NCBI GenBank assembly: GCA_020635875.1
Contig: JACJYY010000002.1
Coordinates: 310,001-374,000, forward strand
Length of the DNA: 64,000 nt
Direction: 5' to 3'
Source: Flavobacteriales bacterium
GTDB lineage: Bacteria; Bacteroidota; Bacteroidia; Flavobacteriales; Flavobacteriaceae
Each line of letters starts with the position of its first letter. Positions within the stretch are counted from its first letter, which is position 1. The position numbers were made by a program, and so were the translations under genes. Below the pieces are notes generated by a model. The model did not search any database, had not been told where the DNA came from, and saw only the letters and a program-made list of their open reading frames with translations. Below are positions 35,388-45,651 of this stretch, in pieces.

Positions 35388-35663
35388 ATGGGAGTAAACA
35401 TTAAACCTCTTTCAGACCGTGTACTGGTAGAGCCAGTTGCCGCTGAGACACAAACTGCATCAGGATTATACATCCCTGACACAGCTAAAGAAAAACCTTT
35501 AAAAGGTACAGTAGTAGCCATTGGTAATGGTAAAAAAGACGAACCTATGACGGTTAAAGTAGGTGATACGGTACTTTACGGAAAATATTCTGGAACTGAA
35601 TTAAAGTTTGAAGGAACAGATTATTTAATCATGAGAGAAGACGACATTTTAGCAATTATCTAA
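35388..35663 (+). CDS. groES: Co-chaperonin GroES
   Basis: 91 residues. NIKPLSDRVLVEP and the mobile-loop region ASGLYIPDTAKEKP are present. It caps the GroEL cylinder. 17 bases before groEL, forming the standard two-gene operon. Confidence 0.97.
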   Translation: MGVNIKPLSDRVLVEPVAAETQTASGLYIPDTAKEKPLKGTVVAIGNGKKDEPMTVKVGDTVLYGKYSGTELKFEGTDYLIMREDDILAII

Positions 35664-35680
35664 TTAAAAAATAAGAAAAA

Positions 35681-37309
35681 ATGGCAAAAGAAATAAAATT
35701 CGATATTGAAGCTAGAGACGGTCTAAAAAAAGGTGTAGATGCTTTAGCTGACGCTGTAAAAGTAACATTAGGTCCAAAAGGACGAAATGTAATTATAGGA
35801 AAATCCTTCGGTGGACCAACGGTTACTAAAGATGGTGTTTCTGTAGCAAAAGAAATAGAGTTACAAGATACGCTACAAAATATGGGAGCTCAAATGGTTA
35901 AAGAAGTAGCCTCAAAAACCAACGATTTAGCAGGTGATGGAACAACAACAGCTACCGTTTTGGCACAAGCCATCGTAAAAGAAGGGTTAAAGAACGTAGC
36001 AGCTGGAGCTAACCCAATGGATTTGAAAAGAGGAATTGATAAGTCTGTAGAAGCCATCGTAGCAGACTTAGCCAAACAATCTCAAGAAGTAGGAAGTACT
36101 ACTGATAAAATAAAACAAGTAGCTTCTATATCTGCCAACAACGATGAAGTGGTTGGAGAGTTAATTGCCGAAGCCTTTGGGAAAGTAGGTAAAGAAGGTG
36201 TTATTACAGTTGAAGAAGCCAAAGGAACTGACACCTATGTAGATGTTGTAGAAGGAATGCAATTTGACAGAGGATATTTATCCCCTTATTTTGTAACCAA
36301 TTCAGAAAAAATGGAAGTTGAATTGGATAATCCATATATCTTACTATACGACAAAAAAGTGTCTTCACTAAAAGAATTATTACCAATTCTTGAGCCGGTT
36401 TCTCAATCTGGAAAATCGTTATTAATTATCGCTGAAGACGTAGACGGAGAAGCTCTATCTACTTTGGTCGTAAATAAGTTAAGAGGTGCCTTAAAGATTG
36501 CCGCTGTTAAAGCTCCTGGATTTGGAGACCGTAGAAAGGCTATGTTAGAAGACATCGCTATCTTGACAGGTGGTACTGTAATCGCTGAAGAAAGTGGTCA
36601 CACCTTAGAAAACGCTACTTTAGAAATGTTAGGTACATCCGAAAAAGTGACTATTGACAAAGACAATACAACTATCGTAAACGGTGCAGGAGAAGCTTCA
36701 ATGATTGAAAACCGAGTAAATCAAATTAAAGCACAAATGGAAAGCACTACTTCTGATTATGACAGAGAGAAGCTACAAGAACGTTTGGCCAAGCTAGCCG
36801 GTGGCGTTGCCGTTTTATATGTAGGTGCAGCATCAGAAGTTGAAATGAAAGAGAAAAAAGACCGTGTTGATGATGCATTACATGCCACAAGAGCAGCGGT
36901 TGAAGAAGGAATCGTTGCCGGTGGAGGTGTAGCACTATTAAGAGCTAAAAACGTATTAGCTTCTATCAAAACAGAAAATGCTGATGAAGCCACAGGGGTA
37001 CAAATTGTTTCAAGAGCAGTTGAGGCTCCACTACGTACAATTGTAGAAAATGCAGGACTGGAAGGTTCTGTTATTGTGGCAAAAGTTGCCGAAGGTAAAG
37101 GTGATTTTGGTTACAATGCTAAAACAGATGAATATGTAAACATGTTAGCTGCGGGTATTATTGATCCTAAAAAAGTAACGCGTGTAGCTTTAGAAAATGC
37201 CGCTTCTGTAGCAGGTATGATTTTAACTACAGAATGTGCTTTGGTTGACATCAAAGAAGAAAGCGCAGGAATGCCACCAATGGGCGGTGGAATGCCAGGC
37301 ATGATGTAA
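35681..37309 (+). CDS. groEL: Chaperonin GroEL
   Basis: 542 residues. VTLGPKGRNVIIGKSFGGP, the ATPase GDGTTTATVLAQ and the C-terminal Gly-Met tail (GGGMPGMM) are typical. It folds cytosolic proteins in ATP-driven cages. Followed by a strong hairpin terminator. Confidence 0.98.
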   Translation: MAKEIKFDIEARDGLKKGVDALADAVKVTLGPKGRNVIIGKSFGGPTVTKDGVSVAKEIELQDTLQNMGAQMVKEVASKTNDLAGDGTTTATVLAQAIVKEGLKNVAAGANPMDLKRGIDKSVEAIVADLAKQSQEVGSTTDKIKQVASISANNDEVVGELIAEAFGKVGKEGVITVEEAKGTDTYVDVVEGMQFDRGYLSPYFVTNSEKMEVELDNPYILLYDKKVSSLKELLPILEPVSQSGKSLLIIAEDVDGEALSTLVVNKLRGALKIAAVKAPGFGDRRKAMLEDIAILTGGTVIAEESGHTLENATLEMLGTSEKVTIDKDNTTIVNGAGEASMIENRVNQIKAQMESTTSDYDREKLQERLAKLAGGVAVLYVGAASEVEMKEKKDRVDDALHATRAAVEEGIVAGGGVALLRAKNVLASIKTENADEATGVQIVSRAVEAPLRTIVENAGLEGSVIVAKVAEGKGDFGYNAKTDEYVNMLAAGIIDPKKVTRVALENAASVAGMILTTECALVDIKEESAGMPPMGGGMPGMM

Positions 37310-37331
37310 TCTCATCACACTTTAAAAAGCC

Positions 37332-37370
37332 AAAAGCCGTTATGAGTTAGCTCATAACGGCTTTTTTGTT
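37332..37370 (+). terminator. Terminator after groEL
   Basis: AAAAGCCGTTATGAG (37332-37346) pairs perfectly over 15 bp with the arm 37351-37365 around loop TTAG, followed by T-rich sequence. Confidence 0.9.
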
Positions 37371-37427
37371 AACTTTTAGTTAATTTTTCATATCTTTAAA
37401 ACCATAACTTATTAAAACCCAAATATT

Positions 37428-39767
37428 ATGAAAAAACTCACCCTACCTCTGATTGCATTTAGCCTTTTTCAGTTTTCATTGGCACAGACCACTGAGGCAC
37501 CTTCCGTAGAAAATGTATATGGAGGACGTATCCTTGCCATTGACGGCTTTGCCAAAACGGCTGACTCTACCCGAATCTATGCTTCCACAGAAAGTGCTAA
37601 TTCTGTTTTTTATACGGATTACAAAACGGCTGCTGTGGATGTCAACAGTTTCAAAAAATGGACTGTGATGCCTACTTTGAGTTATGCTCAAAATTTAGGA
37701 TACATCAGCAATATGGCTGTACACCAAACTTCTGGTCGACTTTTTTATGTAGTGAACGAAAATCTCTATTCTACCGATGCTTCTGCATCCGTGAACACCA
37801 CTGAGGATAGCATGCTCATTAGAAAAGTAGCCATCGTAGGCAATACTATTTTTTATATCAAAGACAATGAGATTATTTATGGTGTACTGGACTCTAGTGG
37901 GGCAATTGCTTCTTCCAATAAAGTTAGTATTCCTGCTTCTACAGGTCTACAATACATTTTAATGAATCCTGTTAATAATCTGATTTATCTTTTTTATGAA
38001 GAAACAGGCACCTCTCTTAAGCTTTATAAATCTTCTGATGTACATAATGCTTTTACAACGAGTACAACATTTACCGACATAACCCCTAGCACACTAACTG
38101 CATCAAATGATTGGAGAGCTTGTGGTATTTCTCCATCAGGTAGAATCTTTATTGGCGGACACTCTACTCCTGAACCTGCCAGTAAATACATAGCCTATAC
38201 GGATGATGAAATGGCTTGGACAGAATATAACACTGGCGAAAACGGAGTATCAGGAGACAACATCCATTTCTCTGGAAACAGCACCAGTTACGCGGTTTAT
38301 TTCAGCAAATTGTACAATACCAATAAGGGAGAGTCTGGATCTTGGAGTGAATTTGGCAAGCCTGGAGGATTAGAAACACACCCGAATGATGGAGCCGTAT
38401 ATGCCGACCCTAACAATACTAATTTAGTGATAATGACTACAGATCAGGGCATTGGAGCTTCTATCGACGGAGGCAGTACTATTTTCGAAATCAATAATGG
38501 TATTGAAGCAGTACAGGTTAATGATTTTAGCATGACTGTTGATAAAAACACAGCATGGTTAGCATCAAAATCTGGAGTACGAATGGTTACTAATTATACC
38601 ACTTCACCAATCTGGTCTAACGCTATGTTTCCTAATGGAGATGGATCACCCTATTATTCGGCTGATTTAGTGCCTGGCACACCTACCTCAGCCTATGTAG
38701 GAAATACAAGAATTTACAAAACCACTAATTCAGGAGGCAACTGGACAAAGGTCTTCACTCCCGAAGATGCTCCTTATAACTGGCTAGGCATTGGTTATCG
38801 TTTTGAAGCGATTACCGTTTGTCCATGGGATACCAATTTAATTTTGGCAGGAGCCTATATTGAAGGTTCTGATAAAGGTGGTTTATTTTACTCTTATGAC
38901 GGCGGTGCTAATTGGCAACAACAATATTTGACTGTATCTTCAGGAAGTAACGATGCTGATGTATGGGATATTATTTTCCATAAAGAAGGTACAACTACCT
39001 ATGCTTATGTAGGAGTAGAATACAATTCTGGAGGTCAACGAAGCATCTATAAATTAACTTGGGACGGAACGTCTTCCTTCTCGTCTGTCACTCAAGACAT
39101 GGACGGTTCGACTACCAGTGTGGGATATGCTATTTCCGCTACCATTAAAGATTTATACGTAGATGCTACTAACAATATCATTTATGCTTCTGGAACAGAT
39201 GTAGGTGTTAATCATCCCATCGCCTATTACAAAGACGTTGATGGTACCAATTTATGGACGCCGTTTACGGTAACTGGCTTCCCTGTCGTTCAAGATAAAA
39301 TTGGACATGCTATCACTCGAGGAAAAGACACCATTTATGTGGCCGTTGACCACGAAATATACTTTTATGATTTATCGGGTAGTTCTTGGTATTTAGGTTA
39401 TAGCTATCCGGTTGGCACCAAAATCAATGTTATCTTCTATGACGAGTTACTTGTAGGAACAGGAACTGGTTTATATGGACATCAGGACTTTAATACATTA
39501 GGTAGTTCAGAATTTGCCATTTCGGACGAAAACGCTGTTGCAAAAGCTTACCCTAACCCTGTGCAAGATGTATTACATATTGATACTGGAGACGACATAA
39601 TGACTGCTGTTAGAATCTACGATTTAATGGGCGCACTTGTAAAAGAATCAAACCCTTCTGGAAATTCGACTAGCATAGATGTTTCTTCTCTTAATCAAGG
39701 TACTTATATTGTTGTCATTAACAATAAAAAAGGCGCTTTCAAACACCTTAAGATTATGAAGGAATAA
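37428..39767 (+). CDS. Secreted BNR-repeat/beta-propeller-like protein with T9SS type A sorting domain
   Basis: 779 residues. Signal peptide MKKLTLPLIAFSLFQFSLAQ. Several sequences like YDGGANWQQQ and NSGGNWTKVF are Asp-box (BNR) repeats of a sialidase- or sortilin-like propeller. The last 75 residues (AKAYPNPVQDVLHI to LKIMKE) are the type A C-terminal signal that directs export by the type IX secretion system. Probably surface-exposed or released; ligand unknown. It is monocistronic, between terminators at 37332 and 39785. Confidence 0.88.
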   Translation: MKKLTLPLIAFSLFQFSLAQTTEAPSVENVYGGRILAIDGFAKTADSTRIYASTESANSVFYTDYKTAAVDVNSFKKWTVMPTLSYAQNLGYISNMAVHQTSGRLFYVVNENLYSTDASASVNTTEDSMLIRKVAIVGNTIFYIKDNEIIYGVLDSSGAIASSNKVSIPASTGLQYILMNPVNNLIYLFYEETGTSLKLYKSSDVHNAFTTSTTFTDITPSTLTASNDWRACGISPSGRIFIGGHSTPEPASKYIAYTDDEMAWTEYNTGENGVSGDNIHFSGNSTSYAVYFSKLYNTNKGESGSWSEFGKPGGLETHPNDGAVYADPNNTNLVIMTTDQGIGASIDGGSTIFEINNGIEAVQVNDFSMTVDKNTAWLASKSGVRMVTNYTTSPIWSNAMFPNGDGSPYYSADLVPGTPTSAYVGNTRIYKTTNSGGNWTKVFTPEDAPYNWLGIGYRFEAITVCPWDTNLILAGAYIEGSDKGGLFYSYDGGANWQQQYLTVSSGSNDADVWDIIFHKEGTTTYAYVGVEYNSGGQRSIYKLTWDGTSSFSSVTQDMDGSTTSVGYAISATIKDLYVDATNNIIYASGTDVGVNHPIAYYKDVDGTNLWTPFTVTGFPVVQDKIGHAITRGKDTIYVAVDHEIYFYDLSGSSWYLGYSYPVGTKINVIFYDELLVGTGTGLYGHQDFNTLGSSEFAISDENAVAKAYPNPVQDVLHIDTGDDIMTAVRIYDLMGALVKESNPSGNSTSIDVSSLNQGTYIVVINNKKGAFKHLKIMKE

Positions 39768-39784
39768 TCTTACCTCATAATATA

Positions 39785-39824
39785 AAATGACCCCAAAAGT
39801 TATGTCTAACTTTTGGGGTCATTT
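39785..39824. terminator. Bidirectional terminator
   Basis: 18-bp perfect arms, from AAATGACCCC at 39785 to 39802 and 39807-39824, loop TGTC. It serves both the T9SS cargo gene and the convergent queA. Confidence 0.9.
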
Positions 39825-39855
39825 CATGTCTTTCAATCTTTTAATTTTTCAATTC

Positions 39856-40905
39856 TTACAAAATCAACATTGCATCGCCATACGAGTAGAAGCGATATTT
39901 TTGCTCTACTGCCTCCTCATAAGCCTTTTGCATTAAATCATGTCCCATAAATGCAGAAATCATAATTAATAAAGTCGATTTTGGTGTATGAAAATTAGTA
40001 ATCATACAGTCCGCTATACTAAAGTCATATGGCGGATAGATAAACTTGTTAGTCCAACCTTCATAAGGGTTTAACGTACGTTGTGTGGACACACTACTCT
40101 CTACCGCTCTCATGGATGTGGTCCCTACACAACATATTTTCTTTTTATTAGCTTTGGCTCTGTTAACGCGATCACAGGTTTCTTGAGTAATAATCAACTG
40201 CTCAGAATCCATCTTGTGCTTAGACAAATCTTCTACCTCCACTGGATTAAAGGTTCCTAGCCCTACATGAAGTGTAATCTCTGGAAAGTCAATTCCTTTG
40301 ATTTCAAGTCTTTTCATCAAATGTTTAGAAAAGTGCAACCCTGCCGTTGGAGCGGCCACAGCACCTTCTTCTTTGGCATAAATGGTTTGGTAACGCTCTG
40401 TATCTTCTTCTGTCACATCTCTTTTGATGTATTTTGGGATTGGCGTTTCTCCTAATTCAGCCAACTTCGCTCTAAATTCTTCGTAAGAATGCTCATACAA
40501 AAAACGTAACGTACGTCCTCTAGAAGTAGTGTTATCAATTACCTCTGCCACTAAGGAATCATCATCCCCAAAGTATAATTTGTTACCGATACGAATCTTA
40601 CGTGCTGGATCTACCAATACGTCCCATAAACGTTGCTCTTGATTGAGTTCACGTAGCAAAAACACCTCGATTCTTGCCCCTGTCTTTTCTTTATTTCCAT
40701 ACAAACGCGCTGGAAATACCTTCGTGTTATTCAAGATCATCACATCACCATCATCAAAGTAATCCACTAGGTCTTTGAAAAGACGATGTTCTATCTGACC
40801 TGTTTTTCGGTGAATAACCATCAAACGAGATTCGTCTCTATTTTCTGCTGGGTGTTCTGCTAATAACTCTTTAGGTAAATCAAAATCAAAATTAGATAAC
40901 TTCAT
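39856..40905 (-). CDS. queA: S-adenosylmethionine:tRNA ribosyltransferase-isomerase
   Basis: 349 residues, family length. FDFDLPKELLAEHPAENRD at the start and APTAGLHFS in the middle are family marks. It transfers the ribosyl part of SAM to preQ1 in tRNA, forming epoxyqueuosine. It has a good promoter of its own. Confidence 0.95.
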   Translation of the reverse strand: MKLSNFDFDLPKELLAEHPAENRDESRLMVIHRKTGQIEHRLFKDLVDYFDDGDVMILNNTKVFPARLYGNKEKTGARIEVFLLRELNQEQRLWDVLVDPARKIRIGNKLYFGDDDSLVAEVIDNTTSRGRTLRFLYEHSYEEFRAKLAELGETPIPKYIKRDVTEEDTERYQTIYAKEEGAVAAPTAGLHFSKHLMKRLEIKGIDFPEITLHVGLGTFNPVEVEDLSKHKMDSEQLIITQETCDRVNRAKANKKKICCVGTTSMRAVESSVSTQRTLNPYEGWTNKFIYPPYDFSIADCMITNFHTPKSTLLIMISAFMGHDLMQKAYEEAVEQKYRFYSYGDAMLIL

Positions 40906-40931
40906 GCGTTTGTTTTTATGTAAATAGGTTG

Positions 40932-40963
40932 CAAATATACTATGTCGCTAAGGGCGATGTCAA
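40932..40963 (-). promoter_or_regulatory. Promoter of queA
   Basis: On the minus strand TTG (40961-40963), a 21-base spacer and TATATTTG (40932-40939) match the Bacteroidota -33/-7 pattern. The -7 box is 26 bases before the queA ATG. Confidence 0.65.
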
Positions 40964-40986
40964 GTAAATCCAACAAAATCTTTTAA

Positions 40987-42225
40987 TTAATTTAATTCTT
41001 CCCTTGTAAAACCAAGTATTTCCATATCCCTCCAGAAATCTGGATAGGATTTTGACACCACCTCTGCATCATCTATTATCAAGGATTCCACTATAGCTAG
41101 TGGAGCAAATGCCATAGCCATACGGTGGTCATTATAAGTAGCGATATGAACGTTAGGATGTATTGTTGTTCTTTCCTTTAGCCACAAGGTGTCATCAGAC
41201 ACGTCAATAGATGCTCCTAGTTTAGATAATTCTGTTTTAAGAGCTTCCAGACGATCTGTTTCTTTTATTTTTAATGTGTGCAACCCTGTTAACTCACAGG
41301 CTATTCCTAAACCAAAACAAGTTACAGCTATAGTCTGAGCAACATCTGGTGTATTGTTCAAATCAAATTGAATGGCTTTTGGCACAAAACCTTTTTTCTT
41401 AGACAATACGAGTTTATTGCCATCAAAAACAGACTCAACCCCTAATGCTGCATATAAATTCACTAAAGCACTATCTCCTTGTAAACTATTCGGTTTATAA
41501 CTTGAAATCTGTATGGTTACGTCGGCTTTCGCCAAAGCTACTATCGAGAAAAAATAAGAGGCCGAACTCCAATCTGACTCCACAACAAGCGTATCTGTTA
41601 TAGGTTTAAAGTTTTGTTCTGTTTTAAAAATCCTGATTATATTTCCTTCAAAGGCAGTTTTTACACCTATCTCTTCTAACAAAGCTAAAGTCATCTTGAT
41701 GTATGGTATGGAAGTGATTTTCCCTACCAATTCAATCTCCATTCCGTTTTCTAATACAGAGGCTATTAACAACAATGCTGATATGTACTGACTACTAACA
41801 TCGGCTGGCATTGCAATTTTGTGGGCTGTAATTTTCTTTCCTTCGATTTTGATTGGTGGATAGCCTTCATTTTCTACATACACAATAGAAGCTCCTAATT
41901 GTCTTAATGCTTCAACTAGTATTTTGATGGGGCGCTCTTTCATTCTTTGAGAGCCTGTCAGCACTACCGTCCTTCCTTCTTGAATAGAAAAATAAGCCGT
42001 CAAGAAACGCATGGCTGTACCTGCATGATGGATATCTACTACTTCATCATTTCCTGACAATGCCTTGGTCATCACTACACTATCATCTGAATTAGACGTA
42101 TTATTCAAGATTAATCCTTTAAATAACGCTTGTAACAACAATAAGCGATTAGTCTCACTTTTGGATCCTGTTATTTGTATCTCTCCACTTTTAATTCCAT
42201 TAGGAACTCTAACTTTTAAATCCAT
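40987..42225 (-). CDS. aroA: 3-Phosphoshikimate 1-carboxyvinyltransferase (EPSP synthase)
   Basis: 412 residues, slightly short for the family. GSKSETNRLLLLQ (phosphoenolpyruvate/shikimate phosphate site), LTGSQRMKERPI and YNDHRMAMAFAPLA are conserved blocks. It makes 5-enolpyruvylshikimate 3-phosphate for chorismate. Last gene of the minus-strand operon that begins with pheA, so all aromatic genes may share one promoter. It ends just before the queA promoter region. Confidence 0.93.
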   Translation of the reverse strand: MDLKVRVPNGIKSGEIQITGSKSETNRLLLLQALFKGLILNNTSNSDDSVVMTKALSGNDEVVDIHHAGTAMRFLTAYFSIQEGRTVVLTGSQRMKERPIKILVEALRQLGASIVYVENEGYPPIKIEGKKITAHKIAMPADVSSQYISALLLIASVLENGMEIELVGKITSIPYIKMTLALLEEIGVKTAFEGNIIRIFKTEQNFKPITDTLVVESDWSSASYFFSIVALAKADVTIQISSYKPNSLQGDSALVNLYAALGVESVFDGNKLVLSKKKGFVPKAIQFDLNNTPDVAQTIAVTCFGLGIACELTGLHTLKIKETDRLEALKTELSKLGASIDVSDDTLWLKERTTIHPNVHIATYNDHRMAMAFAPLAIVESLIIDDAEVVSKSYPDFWRDMEILGFTREELN

Positions 42226-42230
42226 CTGAC

Positions 42231-42557
42231 CTACTTTAATTTTTCGTTATTGTGATGACGATCATGATCTCTTTTGGTTTTCAAATCCATCTTTTTATCA
42301 AAAGCCTGTTGTAAATCTACCCCTGTTTGATTCGCCAAGCACAAAACTACAAAAACCACATCGGCTAACTCCTCTCCCAAGTCTTTATTTTTATCACTCT
42401 CTTTTTCAGATTGCTCACCATAACGCCGGGCAATGATTCGTGCTACTTCACCTACTTCTTCAGTTAACTGAGCCATATTGGTCAATTCATTAAAGTAGCG
42501 TACCCCATGTTCTTTTATCCAACTATCAACGGCTAATTGTGCGTTTTTTATATCCAT
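42231..42557 (-). CDS. MazG-like nucleotide pyrophosphohydrolase
   Basis: 108 residues. QLTEEVGEVARII and LGEELADVVFVVLCLANQTG are the ExxE and ExxD magnesium-binding motifs of the MazG all-alpha fold. It hydrolyses (d)NTPs to monophosphates, perhaps for pool cleaning. Spaced 5 bases from aroA. Confidence 0.88.
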   Translation of the reverse strand: MDIKNAQLAVDSWIKEHGVRYFNELTNMAQLTEEVGEVARIIARRYGEQSEKESDKNKDLGEELADVVFVVLCLANQTGVDLQQAFDKKMDLKTKRDHDRHHNNEKLK

Positions 42558-42575
42558 AATTATTGAATTACTCTT

Positions 42576-44495
42576 TTATTCCTTCCTTTCAACTAATTCT
42601 ATTTTTGACACATCGTTCCTCATCACTTGTTCCAAAAAAAGCCTAAAATCTTCATATTCAGCAACATCGTACTGTCCTGAATGCAATACAAACTCTCTTT
42701 TGTACGAAATGGTTTGATCAGAAACAGTGGCAACCTCCGTCTTGTATGTCCCGTATTTTGTATCCACATCAAAGTTCAACAATTCTCCTTGTACGGCATA
42801 ACCTTCTGGGAAATCAATCAAAATCTCATCCACATAGGTTCTCCCTAATAAAATCTCTACAGGATATGCTCTATTTTTATTTTTCTCGTACATCAAAGGG
42901 TATTGACTAAACGCATTCAATGAAAATGTCAAATCATTATTTACAATTTTACCAAAACGCTTGGCCTTAAACTTGAAAGTTTCTGTAAATTCAAACAAGT
43001 CACGATTATTGGCTACCGTCATTGAATCTACTGTCAAGTCATTTAAATTAGCGTATCGGGTTTTATAATAGGTTAACCGCTTGGGCTCTGATCGCCTTTC
43101 CAAAAAAAACACATGCTCGTATTCGGAGCCACAGGAAACCACCTTCAGTTCTCCTGATATATCTCCCTCAGATGTTATTTGATAACGACCTGTTGTTTTT
43201 CTTTTGTTTTGAGAAGTCCCAAAAGCCCCTGTCGTCACAATTGCACTGGCTTCTGGTTTGATGACAAAAACGTTTCGTCCGTCCGAATGACCGCATTGTA
43301 ATCCAAATGGACTCACAAAACTGGAACATTCTAACCAATAATCCTTGCCTTTAATAGGAACTTGCAATATGACATGATTGCCTTGTAAACGAACATATTT
43401 ATGTTCGATATCCCTCTTGCCTTGTTCATCTGCATAAACTAGAGTGTAATACGACGGAATTTCTACAAAATCCAATAATGCTTTTGTATAGTTTACCAAT
43501 GATTTGGCATCACCATATCCTATCTTTGCTACATCTTTTGCTTCTGCTGGCCTCCATCCTCCTACACCTAATGGCATATCCACACAACGCGTATGTTTTT
43601 GTACAAATTGATAGACTAATTTTGCCTTCTCTAATGGAGTCTTTACCGTATCTACTAGGGTCAAAATTTTAGCTTTAGTTTCCTTTGACAACTTATCATT
43701 GCCATCCAAAAACGAAGTAAAATACCAATCCCCTAACTCTTTCATATTGGTTGCAGTCCCTACCTCTCCTTCGAGACTAAAGTGCTCTACACTAAAAACA
43801 ATTTTGGGAACTATATTGGATAAATGGGGTGCTGATAGCTCTGGATTGATTGCCGCAACTTTTGACGCAAAATAAATTATTTTATCCGCTTCATTCTTTT
43901 TTTCGATGGTGTACTTCTGCGAAAAATTTTCTTCGAACCATTTAAAACCTATATCTGAGGCCGATCTAAACACCAAACTTGTTTCCTCGATACTTTCATT
44001 GTAATGTTCAATTAACAACCAATCAGGTATAACCGCTGTATTCGAAGACTCTACCGTATGCTCTAATGCTATTGTAAAAGGATATTCGACAGGGGTGTAT
44101 TTAAGCTCTAGCATCCCAATATTTTTAAAAACGGGATATTTATCATTAGCACTTTTATCTCTAAAACTAGCCTTAGTAATTCTACTTAGTTTGGTTCCGT
44201 ACGCATTGTAAATGGCTCCAGAGATAGATTTTATTGTAGCGTATTTGTTATAGTAAAAAGTCGTTTGCAAATTCTTGTAACCTGATTCATTCAAAATAGT
44301 GACCACTCTAACCGTTGAAATAGTCATTTTTTGTTGACCTAGTACAGTAATTTCCGTGTGAGCTTCCCGGATTACTGAATTGGCGTTTTGTTTTAATTCT
44401 TCAGGAATTGAAAACACCGAGTATTCAATATCCTGTGCACCTATAAAACTTAAATGCATTAACATGAATAAAACTATATACTTCGGGTGAATCAA
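42576..44495 (-). CDS. DUF3857/transglutaminase-like protein with missing catalytic Cys
   Basis: 639 residues. Signal peptide at 1-20 (ending FIGA-Q), DUF3857 domain at about 40-220 and a transglutaminase-like core at about 280-400. The catalytic motif usually reads GYGDCK; here it is GYGDAKS with Ala330 (codon GCC) in place of Cys, though the histidine segment NHVIL is kept. The protein is probably periplasmic and non-catalytic, maybe binding peptides or glycans. Part of the aroA-mazG-dtd operon, 18 bases upstream of mazG. Confidence 0.82.
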   Translation of the reverse strand: MIHPKYIVLFMLMHLSFIGAQDIEYSVFSIPEELKQNANSVIREAHTEITVLGQQKMTISTVRVVTILNESGYKNLQTTFYYNKYATIKSISGAIYNAYGTKLSRITKASFRDKSANDKYPVFKNIGMLELKYTPVEYPFTIALEHTVESSNTAVIPDWLLIEHYNESIEETSLVFRSASDIGFKWFEENFSQKYTIEKKNEADKIIYFASKVAAINPELSAPHLSNIVPKIVFSVEHFSLEGEVGTATNMKELGDWYFTSFLDGNDKLSKETKAKILTLVDTVKTPLEKAKLVYQFVQKHTRCVDMPLGVGGWRPAEAKDVAKIGYGDAKSLVNYTKALLDFVEIPSYYTLVYADEQGKRDIEHKYVRLQGNHVILQVPIKGKDYWLECSSFVSPFGLQCGHSDGRNVFVIKPEASAIVTTGAFGTSQNKRKTTGRYQITSEGDISGELKVVSCGSEYEHVFFLERRSEPKRLTYYKTRYANLNDLTVDSMTVANNRDLFEFTETFKFKAKRFGKIVNNDLTFSLNAFSQYPLMYEKNKNRAYPVEILLGRTYVDEILIDFPEGYAVQGELLNFDVDTKYGTYKTEVATVSDQTISYKREFVLHSGQYDVAEYEDFRLFLEQVMRNDVSKIELVERKE

Positions 44496-44521
44496 CCTTA
44501 CCTTTTTTTTAGTTAGCGTTA

Positions 44522-44974
44522 TTATTCCCTAGACTTACTATCAACCACAATGGTAACAGGACCGTCATTCTCTAAGGTTACTTTCATGTCTGCTCCAAAC
44601 TTGCCTGTCTCTACTTTCTTACCTAACTCTTTTTCTAAAGACTGAACAAAGTATTCGTACAAGGGTATAGACTGATCAGGCTTAGCCGCTTTTATATAAG
44701 ATGGCCTATTCCCCTTTTTGGTGCTGGCTCGTAAAGTGAATTGGCTTATGGCCAAAATACTTCCGTCAATATCTTTGACAGAAACATTCATCACTCCATT
44801 AACATCTTCAAAAATCCGCATATTAATGATTTTACCCACTAACCAATCAGCGTCACTAGGATTATCTTCGACATCAACACCTACCAACACCATCAAACCT
44901 TTCTGGATTTGACCAATAACCACATCATCTACCTTGACATGGGCATGTCTAACTCGCTGTATGACTACTTTCAT
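44522..44974 (-). CDS. dtd: D-aminoacyl-tRNA deacylase
   Basis: 150 residues. SQFTL and the NDGPVTIVVDS (GP) motif, both active-site elements, are present. It hydrolyses D-aminoacyl-tRNAs. Its ATG overlaps the stop of the upstream TOPRIM gene by ATGA, so it is translationally coupled to a foreign gene. Confidence 0.95.
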   Translation of the reverse strand: MKVVIQRVRHAHVKVDDVVIGQIQKGLMVLVGVDVEDNPSDADWLVGKIINMRIFEDVNGVMNVSVKDIDGSILAISQFTLRASTKKGNRPSYIKAAKPDQSIPLYEYFVQSLEKELGKKVETGKFGADMKVTLENDGPVTIVVDSKSRE

Positions 44975-45648
44975 TGTTTGTGATAAAAGTTCAATTCTCG
45001 TAATTTATTCACAAGAGACTTTTTAAATTTTTGATATGATTGTAGTTTTTCTAGTTCTGCCATATCTAATTTCTGACCAATAATTTGATATAAATCAGAA
45101 ATGTTTAGCCCCTTACTTCTTCTTCTTTTTGATAAATCTTCTTTTGAAATACGAATTATATTTTCTATTACATTTTTTGGATTTGTAATAGATTCTGGAT
45201 GTAAATGAATACCTAAATCAGTATCTGATTTTACAACACCTATTTCTTCTTTAAGTAATTGCTTATCCGCTAACATCCAAGATTCTGTCATTTGAACTGG
45301 AACAATTGCAATGATATTTTTACAGCACGAGTCATCTTGAGTCATTAGTGTGTTTTCAGCAGGAATTATTTTTGTTTGGAAAATTATCTCATCAGAGACT
45401 GAATCAGAATCCGTGTGAACAAACAAAATTAAAATTCCAAACTTGTTAAAAGCAACCCTTGAAGCTTCTAGCACTTGCTCGTTAAAATTTAATCCTGTTT
45501 TGTTTATATTAATAATTTCTACTTTAGTTTCAATATCTCCTGTGCAATCAAATGCAACTTCTTCAAGAGTTCTTTCAGCTACACTAGATAAAAACCTAAC
45601 ATCTGTTGTTCCTTCCGTAAAAAGACCTGCAAGAATAAAATTACTCAT
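44971..45648 (-). CDS. TOPRIM/DUF4276-like protein, partner of the adjacent ATPase
   Basis: 225 residues. The N-terminal EGTTD (Glu12) and the HTDSD strand (Asp80 and Asp82) have the E...DxD spacing of a TOPRIM catalytic site; MTESWMLADK further on is seen in related DUF4276 proteins. Such proteins cut nucleic acids, sometimes tRNA, when released by an ATPase partner. It begins 3 bases after the ATPase stop and ends overlapping dtd. The family name is from motif reading, not a search. Confidence 0.65.
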   Translation of the reverse strand: MSNFILAGLFTEGTTDVRFLSSVAERTLEEVAFDCTGDIETKVEIININKTGLNFNEQVLEASRVAFNKFGILILFVHTDSDSVSDEIIFQTKIIPAENTLMTQDDSCCKNIIAIVPVQMTESWMLADKQLLKEEIGVVKSDTDLGIHLHPESITNPKNVIENIIRISKEDLSKRRRSKGLNISDLYQIIGQKLDMAELEKLQSYQKFKKSLVNKLRELNFYHKQ

Positions 45649-45651
45649 AAC

